Assembly: GCA_050179645.1 (NCBI GenBank)
Contig: JBFXEX010000001.1
Location: 62,001 to 126,000, forward strand
Direction: 5' to 3'
Length of the DNA stretch: 64,000 nucleotides
Source: VAZQ01 sp050179645
GTDB lineage: Bacteria > Pseudomonadota > Alphaproteobacteria > Rhizobiales > Xanthobacteraceae
The notes below the pieces were generated by a model. It was not told the origin of the DNA. It ran no database searches and worked only from the letters and a program-made list of their open reading frames with translations. Positions 8,523-17,960 of the stretch are shown here, piece by piece. The position numbers were made by a program, and so were the translations under genes. The stretch's first letter is position 1; the number at the start of each line of letters is the position of its first letter.

Positions 8523-9284
8523 TGCATGAGAGAGCTGATCGGATGCTCGCCTCAAAACCGGCAAGAAACGGTCGATCAAGTCGCGCTTGCTGGCGCGGTT
8601 TTCGTTGGCAGTGGCGTTGATCGCTACTTCGGAGCGTCCCGACTTGGCCGGAATAGGCACCGCGACCGAGCGAATGCCGATCTGCAGTTGCCGATCCGAC
8701 AGCGCATAGCGGTCGTGGGCGACCCGCATCAGCACTTTACGGATCTGTGCCTCGTCAGTGAGCGTGTATTTGGTGATCTTCTCGAAGGCCGCCTTGCGGA
8801 AGTACTCGTCCAGCTCGCTTGGAGCGAGTTCGGCAAGAAGCACCTGTCCCATGGCGTTGATGTGGGCCGGCATCCGTGTGCCAAGATGGATGGGCGTGAA
8901 GTACAGGTGCTTCGGCGTCACGCGGGCGACGTAAACCACATCCTGCCCATCCAAGACGCCAAGCGAGCACGCCTCGTCCAGTTCCTCCACCACGTCCTTC
9001 ATGATGGGTTGCGCCGCTTGCCAGAGCGGCAGGGAGGACAAGTAGGCATATCCCAGCGTCAAGGTTTTCGGCGCCAGCCGGAACGCTTTTCCGTCCGACC
9101 GCAGATAGCCGAGCGATTCCAGCGTAAGAAGCAAGCGTCGTGCGGTCCCGCGCGTGAGGCCGGTCTCCTTGGCGACCTCAGACAGCGTAAGCGCCTCGGC
9201 GCCTCGGCCGAAGCAAGTGATGACGCCGAGTCCGCGTGCGAGAGCGGTCACGAAATCGGGATCGTCCGGTGTGATCGGTGACAT
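8517..9284 (-). CDS. IclR family transcriptional regulator (PcaR-like)
   Basis: 255-aa one-component regulator: an N-terminal winged helix-turn-helix (LTLSEVAKETGLTRGTARRLLLTLESLGYL, about residues 33-62) and a C-terminal IclR effector domain. Length and pattern resemble the PcaR/PobR subgroup that controls aromatic-acid catabolism. The Met at 9284 is chosen because GGAG lies about five bases upstream and the HTH then sits at the usual distance; upstream in-frame codons would add an unlikely extension. It diverges from the Rieske oxygenase at 9488, and the 200 bases between them hold strong palindromes. It probably controls that operon and itself. Confidence 0.9.
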   Translation of the reverse strand: MSPITPDDPDFVTALARGLGVITCFGRGAEALTLSEVAKETGLTRGTARRLLLTLESLGYLRSDGKAFRLAPKTLTLGYAYLSSLPLWQAAQPIMKDVVEELDEACSLGVLDGQDVVYVARVTPKHLYFTPIHLGTRMPAHINAMGQVLLAELAPSELDEYFRKAAFEKITKYTLTDEAQIRKVLMRVAHDRYALSDRQLQIGIRSVAVPIPAKSGRSEVAINATANENRASKRDLIDRFLPVLRRASDQLSHAL

Positions 9285-9380
9285 TTTTCTCCATCGCACG
9301 CCACCGCTTGCCAAACGGCAACCGGCAACAGCGTCTCGCCAGTATTTGACCGTTCTAATCTGCCCTGTTAGTTTATTCAT

Positions 9381-9404
9381 CGGACATATGTCCGTATAGC
9401 GGAC
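9381..9404. promoter_or_regulatory. Overlapping palindromes, probable IclR operator
   Basis: CGGACATATGTCCG at 9381-9394 is a perfect 14-bp palindrome. Its right arm is reused in GTCCG-N5-CGGAC at 9390-9404. The two lie between the divergent IclR (start 9284) and Rieske oxygenase (start 9488) genes. Just upstream on the plus strand, TTGACC at 9346 with TAGTTT 17 bases later is a plausible promoter, so binding here could activate or block it. Confidence 0.6.
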
Positions 9405-9487
9405 AAATACTGGATAATGCAATAAGCGGGCGGACGGAGGCGAAGGCGAAGCCACCGAGCCATCCCACCGGGACAGGGAGCAAAGCC

Positions 9488-10648
9488 GTGGAGCAACAGC
9501 CGTTACGCAGGGTTGAGCAATTCCGTCTCCTGACTGAAACCGGCCCCGATTCATTGATGGGAAAGCTGCTGCGTAAGTTTTGGCACCCGATCGCGCTGGC
9601 CGAGGATGTTTCAGAGCGGCAGGCGCGGCCGGTTCGTGTACTCGGCGAAGATCTCACGCTGTATCGCGGCGAAAGCGGGCAGCCCTACCTTGTCGCCAGC
9701 CGCTGCGCGCATCGCTGCACCGTGCTGCATACCGGCTGGATCGAGGGGGAACAGATTCGCTGCATGTATCATGGCTGGCGCTACGACGGGACGGGGCTGT
9801 GCACCGAAATTCCCGCCGAGAAGCAGCCACGCAGCCGGCCGGTCCGGATCGCCGGCTATCCGGTGCACGAATATTGCGGCCTGATTTTCGCGTACCTTGG
9901 CGCGGCCCCGGCTCCGGAATTCGACCTACCGCGCAAGCATGTGCTGGAGGACCCGCAACGCTCGGTGATCGCGAAAAAGGAGGTTTGGGACTGCAACTGG
10001 TTTGCCCACGTTGAGAATTCACTCGACGCGGTGCACGTCAGCTTCGCCCATCAGTGGGGCAGCCTCGGACAGTTCGGCTCGCTGATCACCGGCACGGTTC
10101 CCGATCTCGCCTATGAGGAGACCAGCGCGGGCATTCGGCAGATCGCCACCCGGTCCAAGGACAACGTTCGTATCAGCGACTGGACGTTCCCCAACAACAA
10201 TCATGTCGTTGCCCCCGGACCAGAGAAGAGCGATCCCTGGGCCGACATAAGTGCGTGGCCGGTGCCGATGGACGATCGGAACACAATGCGCTTCACGCTT
10301 TACTCCGTCCCGACCACCGATGCCGCCAAGGTCGCGGGCCTCAAGGTCAAATATGACTTGACCTACGATCCGCGAGAACATGCCGACACTTTATTCCGCG
10401 GGGAAGTCGCCGGAATCAGCGAGCCGGCGCTGATCAGCGCCCAGGACTATGTCGCTGTGCGCGGACAAGGCGAGATCTACGATCGCTCACAGGAAAACCT
10501 CTCCACGTCCGACGCCGGCGTCGTTTTTCTGCGGCGGATATTCCTGCGTGAACTCGAAGCCATTCGCCAGGGCCGCCCGACCAAACAATGGACTCGGCTG
10601 AACGACGCTCCCCACCTGCCGCCGCCGCCAGCTGAGGCCGCGGAATAG
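9488..10648 (+). CDS. Rieske non-heme iron aromatic oxygenase, alpha subunit
   Basis: 386-aa oxygenase of the phthalate 4,5-dioxygenase/vanillate demethylase type. The Rieske [2Fe-2S] ligands are C73-x-H75 and C92-x2-H95 (CMYHGW). The mononuclear iron site follows as D180-x2-H183-x4-H188. Such enzymes act as a homo-oligomer with a separate reductase that supplies electrons. No ferredoxin reductase gene is present in the window, so the partner must lie elsewhere. The GTG start at 9488 is preceded by AGGGAG at good spacing. It heads the plus-strand run with the ThDP enzyme and Bug receptors. Hydroxylation or O-demethylation of an aromatic acid is likely; the substrate is unknown. Confidence 0.92.
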   Translation: MEQQPLRRVEQFRLLTETGPDSLMGKLLRKFWHPIALAEDVSERQARPVRVLGEDLTLYRGESGQPYLVASRCAHRCTVLHTGWIEGEQIRCMYHGWRYDGTGLCTEIPAEKQPRSRPVRIAGYPVHEYCGLIFAYLGAAPAPEFDLPRKHVLEDPQRSVIAKKEVWDCNWFAHVENSLDAVHVSFAHQWGSLGQFGSLITGTVPDLAYEETSAGIRQIATRSKDNVRISDWTFPNNNHVVAPGPEKSDPWADISAWPVPMDDRNTMRFTLYSVPTTDAAKVAGLKVKYDLTYDPREHADTLFRGEVAGISEPALISAQDYVAVRGQGEIYDRSQENLSTSDAGVVFLRRIFLRELEAIRQGRPTKQWTRLNDAPHLPPPPAEAAE

Positions 10649-10698
10649 CGTAGCAAAATCCAACCACCAACAGTTTTGCCGATACGGGGGATTGCAAC

Positions 10699-12315
10699 GT
10701 GAAGGTTGCCGAAGCCATTGCTCGCGTTCTGAAGGACGAAGGCATCGAGTACTTGGTCTGCTATCCACGCCAAGCTCTGATCGATGCCTGCGCCGCGGTC
10801 GGCATCAGGCCGGTCGTCTGCCGGCAGGAGCGGGTCGGCGTCGGAATCGCCGACGGCATCAGCCGTTCGACCTATGGCAAGCGCATTGGTGTGTTCTCGA
10901 TGCAGGGCGGTCCGGGCATCGAGAACACGTTTCCGGGCGCGGCGCAGGTCTTCGGCGACAACGTCCCGGTGCTGCTGATCCCCGGCGATCGCGTCGGACG
11001 AAGCTTCACGCCACCGTCCTTCGATCCGGTGCAAACCTTCCGGCCCGTGACCAAGTGGGCGGCCGAGGTCAGCGAGCCTGGCCGGGTGTTCGAACTGATG
11101 CGGCGCGCCTTCCATAACCTGCGCTCTGGCAGGCCTGGGCCCGTCCTGATCGAGCTGCCGTCGAAGATCGGCAGCGCCGACATCGAAGGCGAATACGCCT
11201 ACTCCCCGGTCAGGCCGGTGCGCTCGGGCCCCGACCCAGCCGATATCCGCAGGGCCGCGGAAATGCTGCTGAATACCAAACGGCCGGTGGTGCATGCCGG
11301 GCAAGGGGTACTTTATTCTGGTGCGACGAGGGAACTGGTGAGGCTCGCCGAACTGCTTCAGGCTCCGGTGCTGACCACGAACACCGGGAAAGGCGCGTTT
11401 CCGGAGAATCACCCGTTGTCGCTAGGCGCCTTCGTTGTGTCGGCGCCCAAGATGGGATTCCATTTCTTGAAGCACGCCGATTGCGTCCTCGGCATCGGCA
11501 CGAGCTTCACGCGCAACCACTGGGCTCCGCAGATCCCGCCCGGCAAGAAAATCGTTCATTGCACGCTCGATCCGGCCGACATCAACAAGGAATTCCCGAC
11601 CGAAGCAGCCGTGCTAGGCGATGCGAAGCTCGTGCTTGAGGCTTTGATTGCCGAAATAGGATCCAGCAAGCGAACCTGTGAGGACGTCGCCGCGGAAGTC
11701 CAGGCAGTCCGCAAGGAGTGGCTGGACGAATGGCTGCCGGAGCTCAACTCTTCGGAGGTCCCGATCAACCAGTATCGCATCGTGCATGACCTGATGCACG
11801 CCGTCGATCGCGAGAACACTATCGTCACCCACGATTCCGGCAGCCCGCGCGAGCAACTCGTCGCCTTCTGGCAGACGCTCTTCCCGGGCGGATATCTTGG
11901 GTGGGGGAAGAGCACGCAGCTCGGACATGGGCTGGGCCTGATCATGGGTGCCAAGCTCGCGAATCCAGACAAGCTTTGCATCAACCTGATGGGCGACGCC
12001 TCCATCGGGATGGTCGGTATGGACCTCGAAACCGCCGCCCGAAACCGCCTCGGGATTCTCACTATCGTGTTCAACAACGGAGTGATGGCCGGCGAACAGA
12101 ACGGATTGTTGGAGGCCGTTCAGCGGTATCGCGCCGCTGATCTCGGCGGCAACTATGCCGGCGTTGCCAGCGCGCTTGGTGTCTGGTCGAAGCGCATCGA
12201 GCATGCCGATGAATTCCTGCCGACACTCAAGCAAGCGGTTGAAGCAACCCGCTCCAACACGCCAGCGCTGATCGAATGCGTTGCCAAGCAGAACTTCCGC
12301 TATTCGCGCTACTGA
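10699..12315 (+). CDS. Thiamine diphosphate-dependent enzyme, acetolactate synthase-like
   Basis: 538-aa ThDP enzyme with the three-domain layout of the acetohydroxyacid synthase/benzoylformate decarboxylase superfamily. The cofactor-activating Glu is E44 in CRQERVGVGIADG. The ThDP/Mg motif is GDAS...FNN from residue 432 (GDA instead of the commoner GDG). The start is GTG at 10699. It lacks a neighbouring small regulatory subunit (ilvH), so branched-chain amino-acid synthesis is unlikely. The position after a Rieske oxygenase suggests decarboxylation or C-C cleavage of a 2-oxo acid from ring breakdown. Reaction inferred only. Confidence 0.85.
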   Translation: MKVAEAIARVLKDEGIEYLVCYPRQALIDACAAVGIRPVVCRQERVGVGIADGISRSTYGKRIGVFSMQGGPGIENTFPGAAQVFGDNVPVLLIPGDRVGRSFTPPSFDPVQTFRPVTKWAAEVSEPGRVFELMRRAFHNLRSGRPGPVLIELPSKIGSADIEGEYAYSPVRPVRSGPDPADIRRAAEMLLNTKRPVVHAGQGVLYSGATRELVRLAELLQAPVLTTNTGKGAFPENHPLSLGAFVVSAPKMGFHFLKHADCVLGIGTSFTRNHWAPQIPPGKKIVHCTLDPADINKEFPTEAAVLGDAKLVLEALIAEIGSSKRTCEDVAAEVQAVRKEWLDEWLPELNSSEVPINQYRIVHDLMHAVDRENTIVTHDSGSPREQLVAFWQTLFPGGYLGWGKSTQLGHGLGLIMGAKLANPDKLCINLMGDASIGMVGMDLETAARNRLGILTIVFNNGVMAGEQNGLLEAVQRYRAADLGGNYAGVASALGVWSKRIEHADEFLPTLKQAVEATRSNTPALIECVAKQNFRYSRY

Positions 12316-12368
12316 ACAACAAAAACGGCGGGGCAAAGGCTCCGATTGTGTTGAAGGGAGGAAGCGAA

Positions 12369-13367
12369 ATGAAACACTTCACTACCGCATCTCGTCTTGC
12401 CCGAATTCTTGGATTCGCCGCGTTCGGCCTGTGCGGCATCGACGCAGCGTCAAGCAGCGTGTTGGCACAGGACTTTCCGAACCGCCCGGTCAAGATCATC
12501 GTCCCGGCGGCGGCCGGCGGCGCCCTGGACGCGATTTCTCGACTGATAGCCCAGAAGGCCCAAGACACCTGGAAACAGACGGTCTACGTTGAGAACAAGC
12601 CCGGCGCCAATTGGATTATTGGGATGGATGCGGTCGCCAAATCGGCGCCTGATGGATATACGTTGCTTTTCATCGCCAGTTCGGGGCTCACGGTCAATCC
12701 TTATGTCTTCCCGAACATGCCGCTCGATCCGCTGCGCGACCTCACTCCAGTAGTGACGGCGACTCGCACGGCGTTCGTATTGCTTGCCCATCCATCAGTG
12801 CCGGCAAAAACGCTGCCGGAATTCATCGCCCATCTGAAAGCCAACCCCGGCAAGCTCAACCACGCCTCCAATAGTTCGACCACCATGCTGATTTCCGAAC
12901 TGTTCAAGCAACAGGCAAAGGTCGATTATGTGGACGTGAACTATCGGGGCGCCTCCAACGCCCTCGTCGCCACGATCGGTGGCACAACGCAGTTCTGCTT
13001 CGTCGATCTCGGCAGCGGAACGGGCCCGATTGAAGGCAAGACGCTCAGGCCCCTGGGGCTGACGGCACGCGAACGCTACAAGCTCAGGCCCGACATTCCG
13101 ACCATCGCGGAACAGGGGCTGCCGGGGTTTGCGGCCTATTCCACTACGTTGCTTCTCGCACCCGCCAAGACTCCGCCGGAACTCGTGCAACAGATGAGTC
13201 GGGCTTTCGCCGAGGCGCTGAAGGCACCGGACGTGAGCGCCAAGCTCGCCGGCATGGGGCAAATCGTGGAGCCAACCGGTCCGCAAGAGACGGCAAAGGA
13301 GTTGCTCCCTGAAGCCGAGCAATGGAAAAAGCTCATCAAGGAACGCAATATCAAGTTCGGAAGCTGA
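12369..13367 (+). CDS. Bug family TTT substrate-binding protein (3)
   Basis: 332-aa periplasmic receptor. A signal peptide ends near SSVLAQ, then come VKIIVPAAAGGALDAISR and VENKPGANWIIGMDAV, typical Bug motifs with AAAGG in place of FPAGG. The Met at 12369 has GGAGG seven bases upstream, so the longer frame from 12276 is rejected. It follows the ThDP enzyme by 53 bases and probably shares its transcript. The ligand is unknown. Confidence 0.9.
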   Translation: MKHFTTASRLARILGFAAFGLCGIDAASSSVLAQDFPNRPVKIIVPAAAGGALDAISRLIAQKAQDTWKQTVYVENKPGANWIIGMDAVAKSAPDGYTLLFIASSGLTVNPYVFPNMPLDPLRDLTPVVTATRTAFVLLAHPSVPAKTLPEFIAHLKANPGKLNHASNSSTTMLISELFKQQAKVDYVDVNYRGASNALVATIGGTTQFCFVDLGSGTGPIEGKTLRPLGLTARERYKLRPDIPTIAEQGLPGFAAYSTTLLLAPAKTPPELVQQMSRAFAEALKAPDVSAKLAGMGQIVEPTGPQETAKELLPEAEQWKKLIKERNIKFGS

Positions 13368-13688
13368 TGGATTGCTGCGAGGTTGCTCGGTTCCGAAACC
13401 GTATCACGCCCTCGATGTCTGACGAATTGCGTGTGATGCGCATTTGATCAGAAACGTGGACGCCTTCCAGCAAACGAAAGGCCGGGGTAGGGATTTTCCT
13501 CTCACCGACGAGCACGCTAAGATTGCAGCAGACCAAAGCAGCGGCAGCGGCGCCCAGCGGCAGTCAGCCTCTACGCCGTCGACGCCCCCCAAAGATCGTT
13601 GATAACGGTCGCCCTGAAAAGCATAAGGCGCCGGCATGGCTGCGCGCCTAGAGTTTGGCCCCAAAAGGAAGGCTGTCGGAGGAACGCC
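13368..13688. other. Intergenic region between two Bug genes
   Basis: About 320 bases with no convincing gene, hairpin terminator or repeat. The last 15 bases carry the GGAGG ribosome site of the following receptor. A promoter for that gene may lie here but cannot be pinned down. Confidence 0.4.
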
Positions 13689-14657
13689 ATGAGGCTCATA
13701 CGGCTCTCGATCGTAGCCCTGCTCGCGGTTGCAGGATTCGGACCGGCGGTGAGGGCTGAAGAAGCCTACCCATCGCGTAGCATACGGATCATTGTTCCCT
13801 TCCCGGCGGGAGCGACCACGGATTTTCTCGGCCGCCTCCTAGGAGAATACCTGCGCACAAAGACGGGCCAGCAGGTCGTTGTCGAAAATGTCCCGGGGGC
13901 CGCCGGTGCGCTCGGGATGGCGGCGACGATTCGGGCCGCCCCCGACGGCTACACGATCCTTGTCACGGGAAGCAGCCTGGCATCGGCATCCTTGCTTTCA
14001 AAGATTTCGTTCGATCCACTGACTGAACTCGTGCCGGTGGGAATCATCGGCCGCATTCCGACGGTCTATGCCATTCACAAGGACATACCGGCGAAGACGT
14101 TGAAGGAGTTCACCGAACTCGTCAGGAAGGAGCCGAGCAAGTTCAATTTCGTAACCCCGGGCAAGGGGACTCCGCCGCATGTCGCCGCACTTGAGCTCTC
14201 CGGCTTCTACGGCCTCGACATCCAACACATTCCCTATCGCGGCGCTGCACCCGCCATCACCGATCTGATCGCAGGCCGAGGGCATGTGATAGGGATCGAT
14301 CCGGGACCGCTGCTGCAGCATATCCGGGCTGGCACACTCCGCGCGCTCGCGGTTGCGGCCGACAAACGGATTGCGGCCTTACCTGACGTGCCGACGGCCG
14401 ACGAAGCAGGCTTCGCAAAATATCAGCACTATGCCTGGTGGGGAGCATTCGTGCCGCGCGGGACGCCCCCGGCTGTCATCGACAAGCTCAATGTTCTGAT
14501 GCAGTCGGCGGTCGACGATCCGGCAGTGAAGCAAAAGCTGCTCGCCTACCATGTCGAACCGCTGAAGTTATCGCCGACCCAAATGGCGAAGCTGGTGAAC
14601 GACGAGTATGCCAAGATGAGCGGCATCGTGGCCAAGTATAGGATCAAACTCGACTAG
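13689..14657 (+). CDS. Bug family TTT substrate-binding protein (4)
   Basis: 322-aa periplasmic receptor. The signal peptide ends near AVRAEE, followed by IRIIVPFPAGATTDFLGRLL and VENVPGAAGALGMAA. The start at 13689 has GGAGG six bases upstream. It precedes the extradiol dioxygenase by 83 bases, which include an inverted repeat. It could present the same aromatic substrate class as receptor 3; the two are clearly diverged, so different ligands are likely. Confidence 0.9.
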   Translation: MRLIRLSIVALLAVAGFGPAVRAEEAYPSRSIRIIVPFPAGATTDFLGRLLGEYLRTKTGQQVVVENVPGAAGALGMAATIRAAPDGYTILVTGSSLASASLLSKISFDPLTELVPVGIIGRIPTVYAIHKDIPAKTLKEFTELVRKEPSKFNFVTPGKGTPPHVAALELSGFYGLDIQHIPYRGAAPAITDLIAGRGHVIGIDPGPLLQHIRAGTLRALAVAADKRIAALPDVPTADEAGFAKYQHYAWWGAFVPRGTPPAVIDKLNVLMQSAVDDPAVKQKLLAYHVEPLKLSPTQMAKLVNDEYAKMSGIVAKYRIKLD

Positions 14658-14672
14658 TGTGCCGATTCGGAA

Positions 14673-14709
14673 GTCCGCATCATCCTCGCGACGGGTCTCG
14701 AATGCGGAC
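14673..14709. repeat. Inverted repeat between Bug receptor 4 and the extradiol dioxygenase
   Basis: GTCCGCAT at 14673 pairs exactly with ATGCGGAC ending at 14709, separated by 21 bases. No T-run follows, so it is not a classical terminator. It may be an operator or a small mobile repeat. Confidence 0.35.
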
Positions 14710-14740
14710 CTCTGAACCAAAGCCACACTAGAGGCGGCGC

Positions 14741-15625
14741 ATGGAGCTTTCGTCGATGATCAAGGCAAGACGGCTCGGCTACGCGGTTCTCTCGACTCCC
14801 GACCTGGACCGGCTGGCCGACTATTATTGCGACGTACTGGGCCTCGCTCTCACTCAGCGCGACGGGAAGCTTGCGGTGCTTTCGACGCGCCAGGGCGTCG
14901 AGACGATCGTGCTGAAGGCTGGCACCGTACCCGGCCTCCTCGGCCTGTCGTTCCAGGTATCGCCGAGCATCGACCTGATCGAGGCCCAGAGGCGGCTGCA
15001 GGACGCCGGTATCGCCGCCCACGTGCGCGACGCTCAGACCGAAGGGCTCTCCCGCGTCCTGGCCTTTAACGATCCAAAGGGCACGGAGATCGAGTTGTTC
15101 ACCCATTTCGACTTTGTCGCGACGCCTCCCGGCGAGAATGGAGTCAATCCGCTGAAACTCGGACACGTGGCGTACTTCGTCACGGACATGCAAACCAATA
15201 TCCGCTTCTACGAGGATATCCTCGGATTCCGACGTTCGGACTGGCGTGGCGAGGGCTCAATGTTTCTGCGCTGCGGCAGCGACCACCACACCATCAATTT
15301 CTTCAAGCGCGACAAGACCGAGCTTGCGCATATCGCATTCGAAATGAAGGATTGGTCGGAACTCGCGCGCGCCTCCGATTATCTGGTGCGCCGCAAGTTC
15401 ATCCTCGACTGGGGGCCGGCCCGTCACCACATCGGGCACAACCTCGCCTGTTATCATCGCAATCCGGACCACGTGCGGGTGGAACTCTACGCCGAGATGG
15501 ACCAGATGAAGGACGAAGAGCTCGGCTATTTCGACCCGCGTCCATGGCACGAAGACCGCCCACAGCGACCGAAGGACTGGCCGACGGAGACGATGCGCAA
15601 TCAGTGGATTCCGAACGTGCCTTAG
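14741..15625 (+). CDS. Extradiol (catechol 2,3-) dioxygenase, VOC superfamily
   Basis: 294-aa type I extradiol dioxygenase with two VOC modules; the first (residues 10-122) is structural, the second (138-255) carries the metal. Probable Fe(II) ligands are H142 in LGHVAYFV, a His in the HHIGHN cluster (229-233) and E249 in RVELYAEM, matching the 2-His-1-Glu facial triad. It would cleave a catecholic ring next to the two hydroxyls. GAGG six bases before the ATG supports the start. The FMO-type monooxygenase convergent with it (15687-16880) and the hydrolase at 18117 form the logical before and after steps. Confidence 0.88.
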   Translation: MELSSMIKARRLGYAVLSTPDLDRLADYYCDVLGLALTQRDGKLAVLSTRQGVETIVLKAGTVPGLLGLSFQVSPSIDLIEAQRRLQDAGIAAHVRDAQTEGLSRVLAFNDPKGTEIELFTHFDFVATPPGENGVNPLKLGHVAYFVTDMQTNIRFYEDILGFRRSDWRGEGSMFLRCGSDHHTINFFKRDKTELAHIAFEMKDWSELARASDYLVRRKFILDWGPARHHIGHNLACYHRNPDHVRVELYAEMDQMKDEELGYFDPRPWHEDRPQRPKDWPTETMRNQWIPNVP

Positions 15626-15686
15626 CAGGTTCCAAGCACGTCGGGCTTTGCCCATTCGGGCAGAGGTAAGTCCTGAAATTGATCAA

Positions 15687-16880
15687 TCACAGCGTGCGCG
15701 GATCTATCCCCAGTCTCACGCGCGCCCATCCGACCATCGCAAGGTCCCAGTTGGCGGTGAGGTGAAGGGAGGCCGCCATCACGTCGCGAAGGATCGCCTG
15801 CAATGGTGCATCGTCATAGAGCCATTGCGTACCCGTGAGGCCGCACAAACGCTCGACTGCCGTGCGCGCATAGCGAAGGGCAAAGGCGACGTCCCGGCGG
15901 GCCACAGCGATCTGCTCGGCCGAAATTGCTTCACCGGATTCCAACGCCGCCAGGGCAGACCGCCGGCCGTTGCTCAGGACGAGTGCCGCCATGTCGATTT
16001 CCGCAGCGGATTCCGCGAGCTTGCTCTGGATCAGTTCCGACTGGTCGGCTTTCCCGCCGGTCCGCAGGTTGCGCCTTTTCAGGCCATTGACGACGAGATC
16101 AAGTGCACGCCGACCGAGCGCGATCGTGACCGGGGACTGCGAGAAGACCGCCAGCAGCGCCCGGGGCGCGCGCAGCAGCCGATAGTGCGGGTGTACGTCT
16201 CGCCCCGGCGGGGTGCCGCGGTTGAGGTCGGACAGGGGAACCGTACGGTGCTCCGGCACGAACACGTTGTCGAGTTCGAGCGTGCGGCTGCCCGTCGCGA
16301 GAAGTCCGAACACGCGCCAGTCGTCAATGATCCGGATATCGGCCATCGGCACAAGCATATAATGCGCATCCCGGCGCCCACCCGTCTCCACGAATGTACC
16401 GATGATTGCCCATTGCGCGTGCGTGCTTCCGCTTGAAAAAGGCCAGCGCCCTGAAAGATTATATCCGCCCTTGGCCGGCATCGCGGTCGCGCGCGGTGCA
16501 AGGCTCGATGAAGCGACGGCGTCAGGGCTCGCGCCCCACATGTCGATCTGCGCCTGTTCGGGAAATGAAGCCGCGAGCCACGAATGCTCAACCAGAACAG
16601 CGTAGACCCATGCGCTTGAGGCGCAACCAAACGCCAGTTGTTCGACCGTTTCGGAGAAGACAACAGGCGATGCCTCGCTCCCGCCAAAGCGGCGCGGCTT
16701 CAACAGATCGAGAAGACCGGCGACCCGAAAGTCGGCGATTGTCTCGGCTGGCACGTCGCGGGCCGCCAAGGCGGCGGCTTCGCGTTGCCTGAGAACCGGA
16801 ACAAGGGCTTGAGCCCTCTCGAGGATGTCCGAAGCGTCCAAGGCTCGCTCTGAAGTTGTCTTCCGCACGGTGACGTTCAT
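15687..16880 (-). CDS. Acyl-CoA-dehydrogenase-fold flavin-dependent monooxygenase (HsaA/HpaH-like oxygenase component)
   Basis: 397-aa protein with the acyl-CoA dehydrogenase fold, of the group D two-component monooxygenases that ortho-hydroxylate phenols with reduced flavin from a partner. Landmarks are LLKPRRFGG near residue 60, SSAWVYAVL, a GYNLSGRWPFSSGS block and a C-terminal helical half. No catalytic Glu of true acyl-CoA dehydrogenases is evident. No flavin reductase gene is in the window. The start at 16880 puts MNVTVRK first; upstream codons would add a 66-residue tail with no family match. It converges on the extradiol dioxygenase and lies beside the LysR gene; it may make the catechol that the dioxygenase cleaves. 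Confidence 0.82.
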   Translation of the reverse strand: MNVTVRKTTSERALDASDILERAQALVPVLRQREAAALAARDVPAETIADFRVAGLLDLLKPRRFGGSEASPVVFSETVEQLAFGCASSAWVYAVLVEHSWLAASFPEQAQIDMWGASPDAVASSSLAPRATAMPAKGGYNLSGRWPFSSGSTHAQWAIIGTFVETGGRRDAHYMLVPMADIRIIDDWRVFGLLATGSRTLELDNVFVPEHRTVPLSDLNRGTPPGRDVHPHYRLLRAPRALLAVFSQSPVTIALGRRALDLVVNGLKRRNLRTGGKADQSELIQSKLAESAAEIDMAALVLSNGRRSALAALESGEAISAEQIAVARRDVAFALRYARTAVERLCGLTGTQWLYDDAPLQAILRDVMAASLHLTANWDLAMVGWARVRLGIDPRTL

Positions 16881-17010
16881 CGGCTCGAGCCCGCCTTCTT
16901 CCTCAATCCAACTGTTGTATGAGAGTAATGTATCGGGCACCGTTTGACCGCTGTAATGCGATTCGCAACTTCGGATATGCGCCGCGCGCGCCTCGAGCAC
17001 CCCCTCCCCC

Positions 17011-17922
17011 TCAGAGGTTCGCGGCTGCTCGCCGGAGCAGCCGCGTGAAGGCCGTCGCAATCGGTGTTGCGGCCACATTGTTGCGCCGATAGGCGATCGT
17101 TTGCGTTCTCAGCCATTTCCAGTCTCCGGCAAGCCTGACGATTGTCCCGCTCCTCAGTTCCTGGGCCACGGCTTGTGACGTCGTGACCGCGATTTGGTCC
17201 GAATTGAGCAGCAGTGCTCGCAACATCGTGATCGACGACGTTTCGCAGAACGCCGGCGGCATCCCTACCCCGATCTCCTCCAGCCTCCGCTGTACCGACT
17301 GGTAGATCGCGCCCGAAGCTCCCGGCATGATCCATGACTGCCTCCGCGCGAGATCTGAGAGCCTGTTGTCGTCCCGCTTCGCGAGCGGATGCGAGCGGCG
17401 GGCAAAGATGTCGATCTTGTCGACGCTAACAATATCCCCGCTCAATTCCGGTTCGGGCGAATCGTCGATCCTTGCAATAACCGCGAGATCGAGCTCCCCA
17501 ACCCGCACCATGCCCATCAGCGCGGACGGCATACCCTCGACGACGCGCACACGCAGCTTCGGCCGTTCTTTCTGCAAGCCAATAATCGCGGCGGGAAATA
17601 GTGTATTTAGCGCCCCGATGGTCGCTCCACAAGCAAACTGCCCGCTGCCCCCCTTCATGATCTGAAGCGCGTCAGCCGCGCGCTGCAACTCGCTGTCGAT
17701 CAACCGTGCGTGGTTGATCAGCATTTCCCCATAGGGCGTCGGTGCGATGCCACGCGTCGTCCGATCGAGCAGCCGTACGCCGAGCGCCTCCTCCAGGCGC
17801 CGGATGCTGCGCGTCAACGCAGGCTGGGACAGCCCGGCCAGCAAAGCAGCCTTGTTGATGCTGCCCTGCTCCACCACGGTGCGCAGGTGAAGCAACTCCC
17901 GGAAATGTTTGACGAGCCTCAT
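17011..17922 (-). CDS. LysR family transcriptional regulator
   Basis: 303-aa LysR-type regulator: N-terminal winged HTH (GSINKAALLAGLSQPALTRSIRRLEEALG, about residues 20-48; then RTTRGIAPTPYGE) and a C-terminal periplasmic-binding-like effector domain. An upstream in-frame Met at 17970 would add 16 residues but has no ribosome site and runs into the palindromes. It diverges from the hydrolase at 18117, the usual LysR target arrangement. A coinducer from the aromatic pathway is likely. Confidence 0.9.
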   Translation of the reverse strand: MRLVKHFRELLHLRTVVEQGSINKAALLAGLSQPALTRSIRRLEEALGVRLLDRTTRGIAPTPYGEMLINHARLIDSELQRAADALQIMKGGSGQFACGATIGALNTLFPAAIIGLQKERPKLRVRVVEGMPSALMGMVRVGELDLAVIARIDDSPEPELSGDIVSVDKIDIFARRSHPLAKRDDNRLSDLARRQSWIMPGASGAIYQSVQRRLEEIGVGMPPAFCETSSITMLRALLLNSDQIAVTTSQAVAQELRSGTIVRLAGDWKWLRTQTIAYRRNNVAATPIATAFTRLLRRAAANL

Positions 17923-17960
17923 CAGCCGCGAACTCCCGCGGATTGCATTCTCATTATGCT

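Noticed and set aside
10699..12315. Annotation as biosynthetic acetolactate synthase (ilvB)
   Set aside because: No ilvH small subunit or ilvC neighbour, and the gene sits in a catabolic operon after a Rieske oxygenase. Only superfamily membership is supported.
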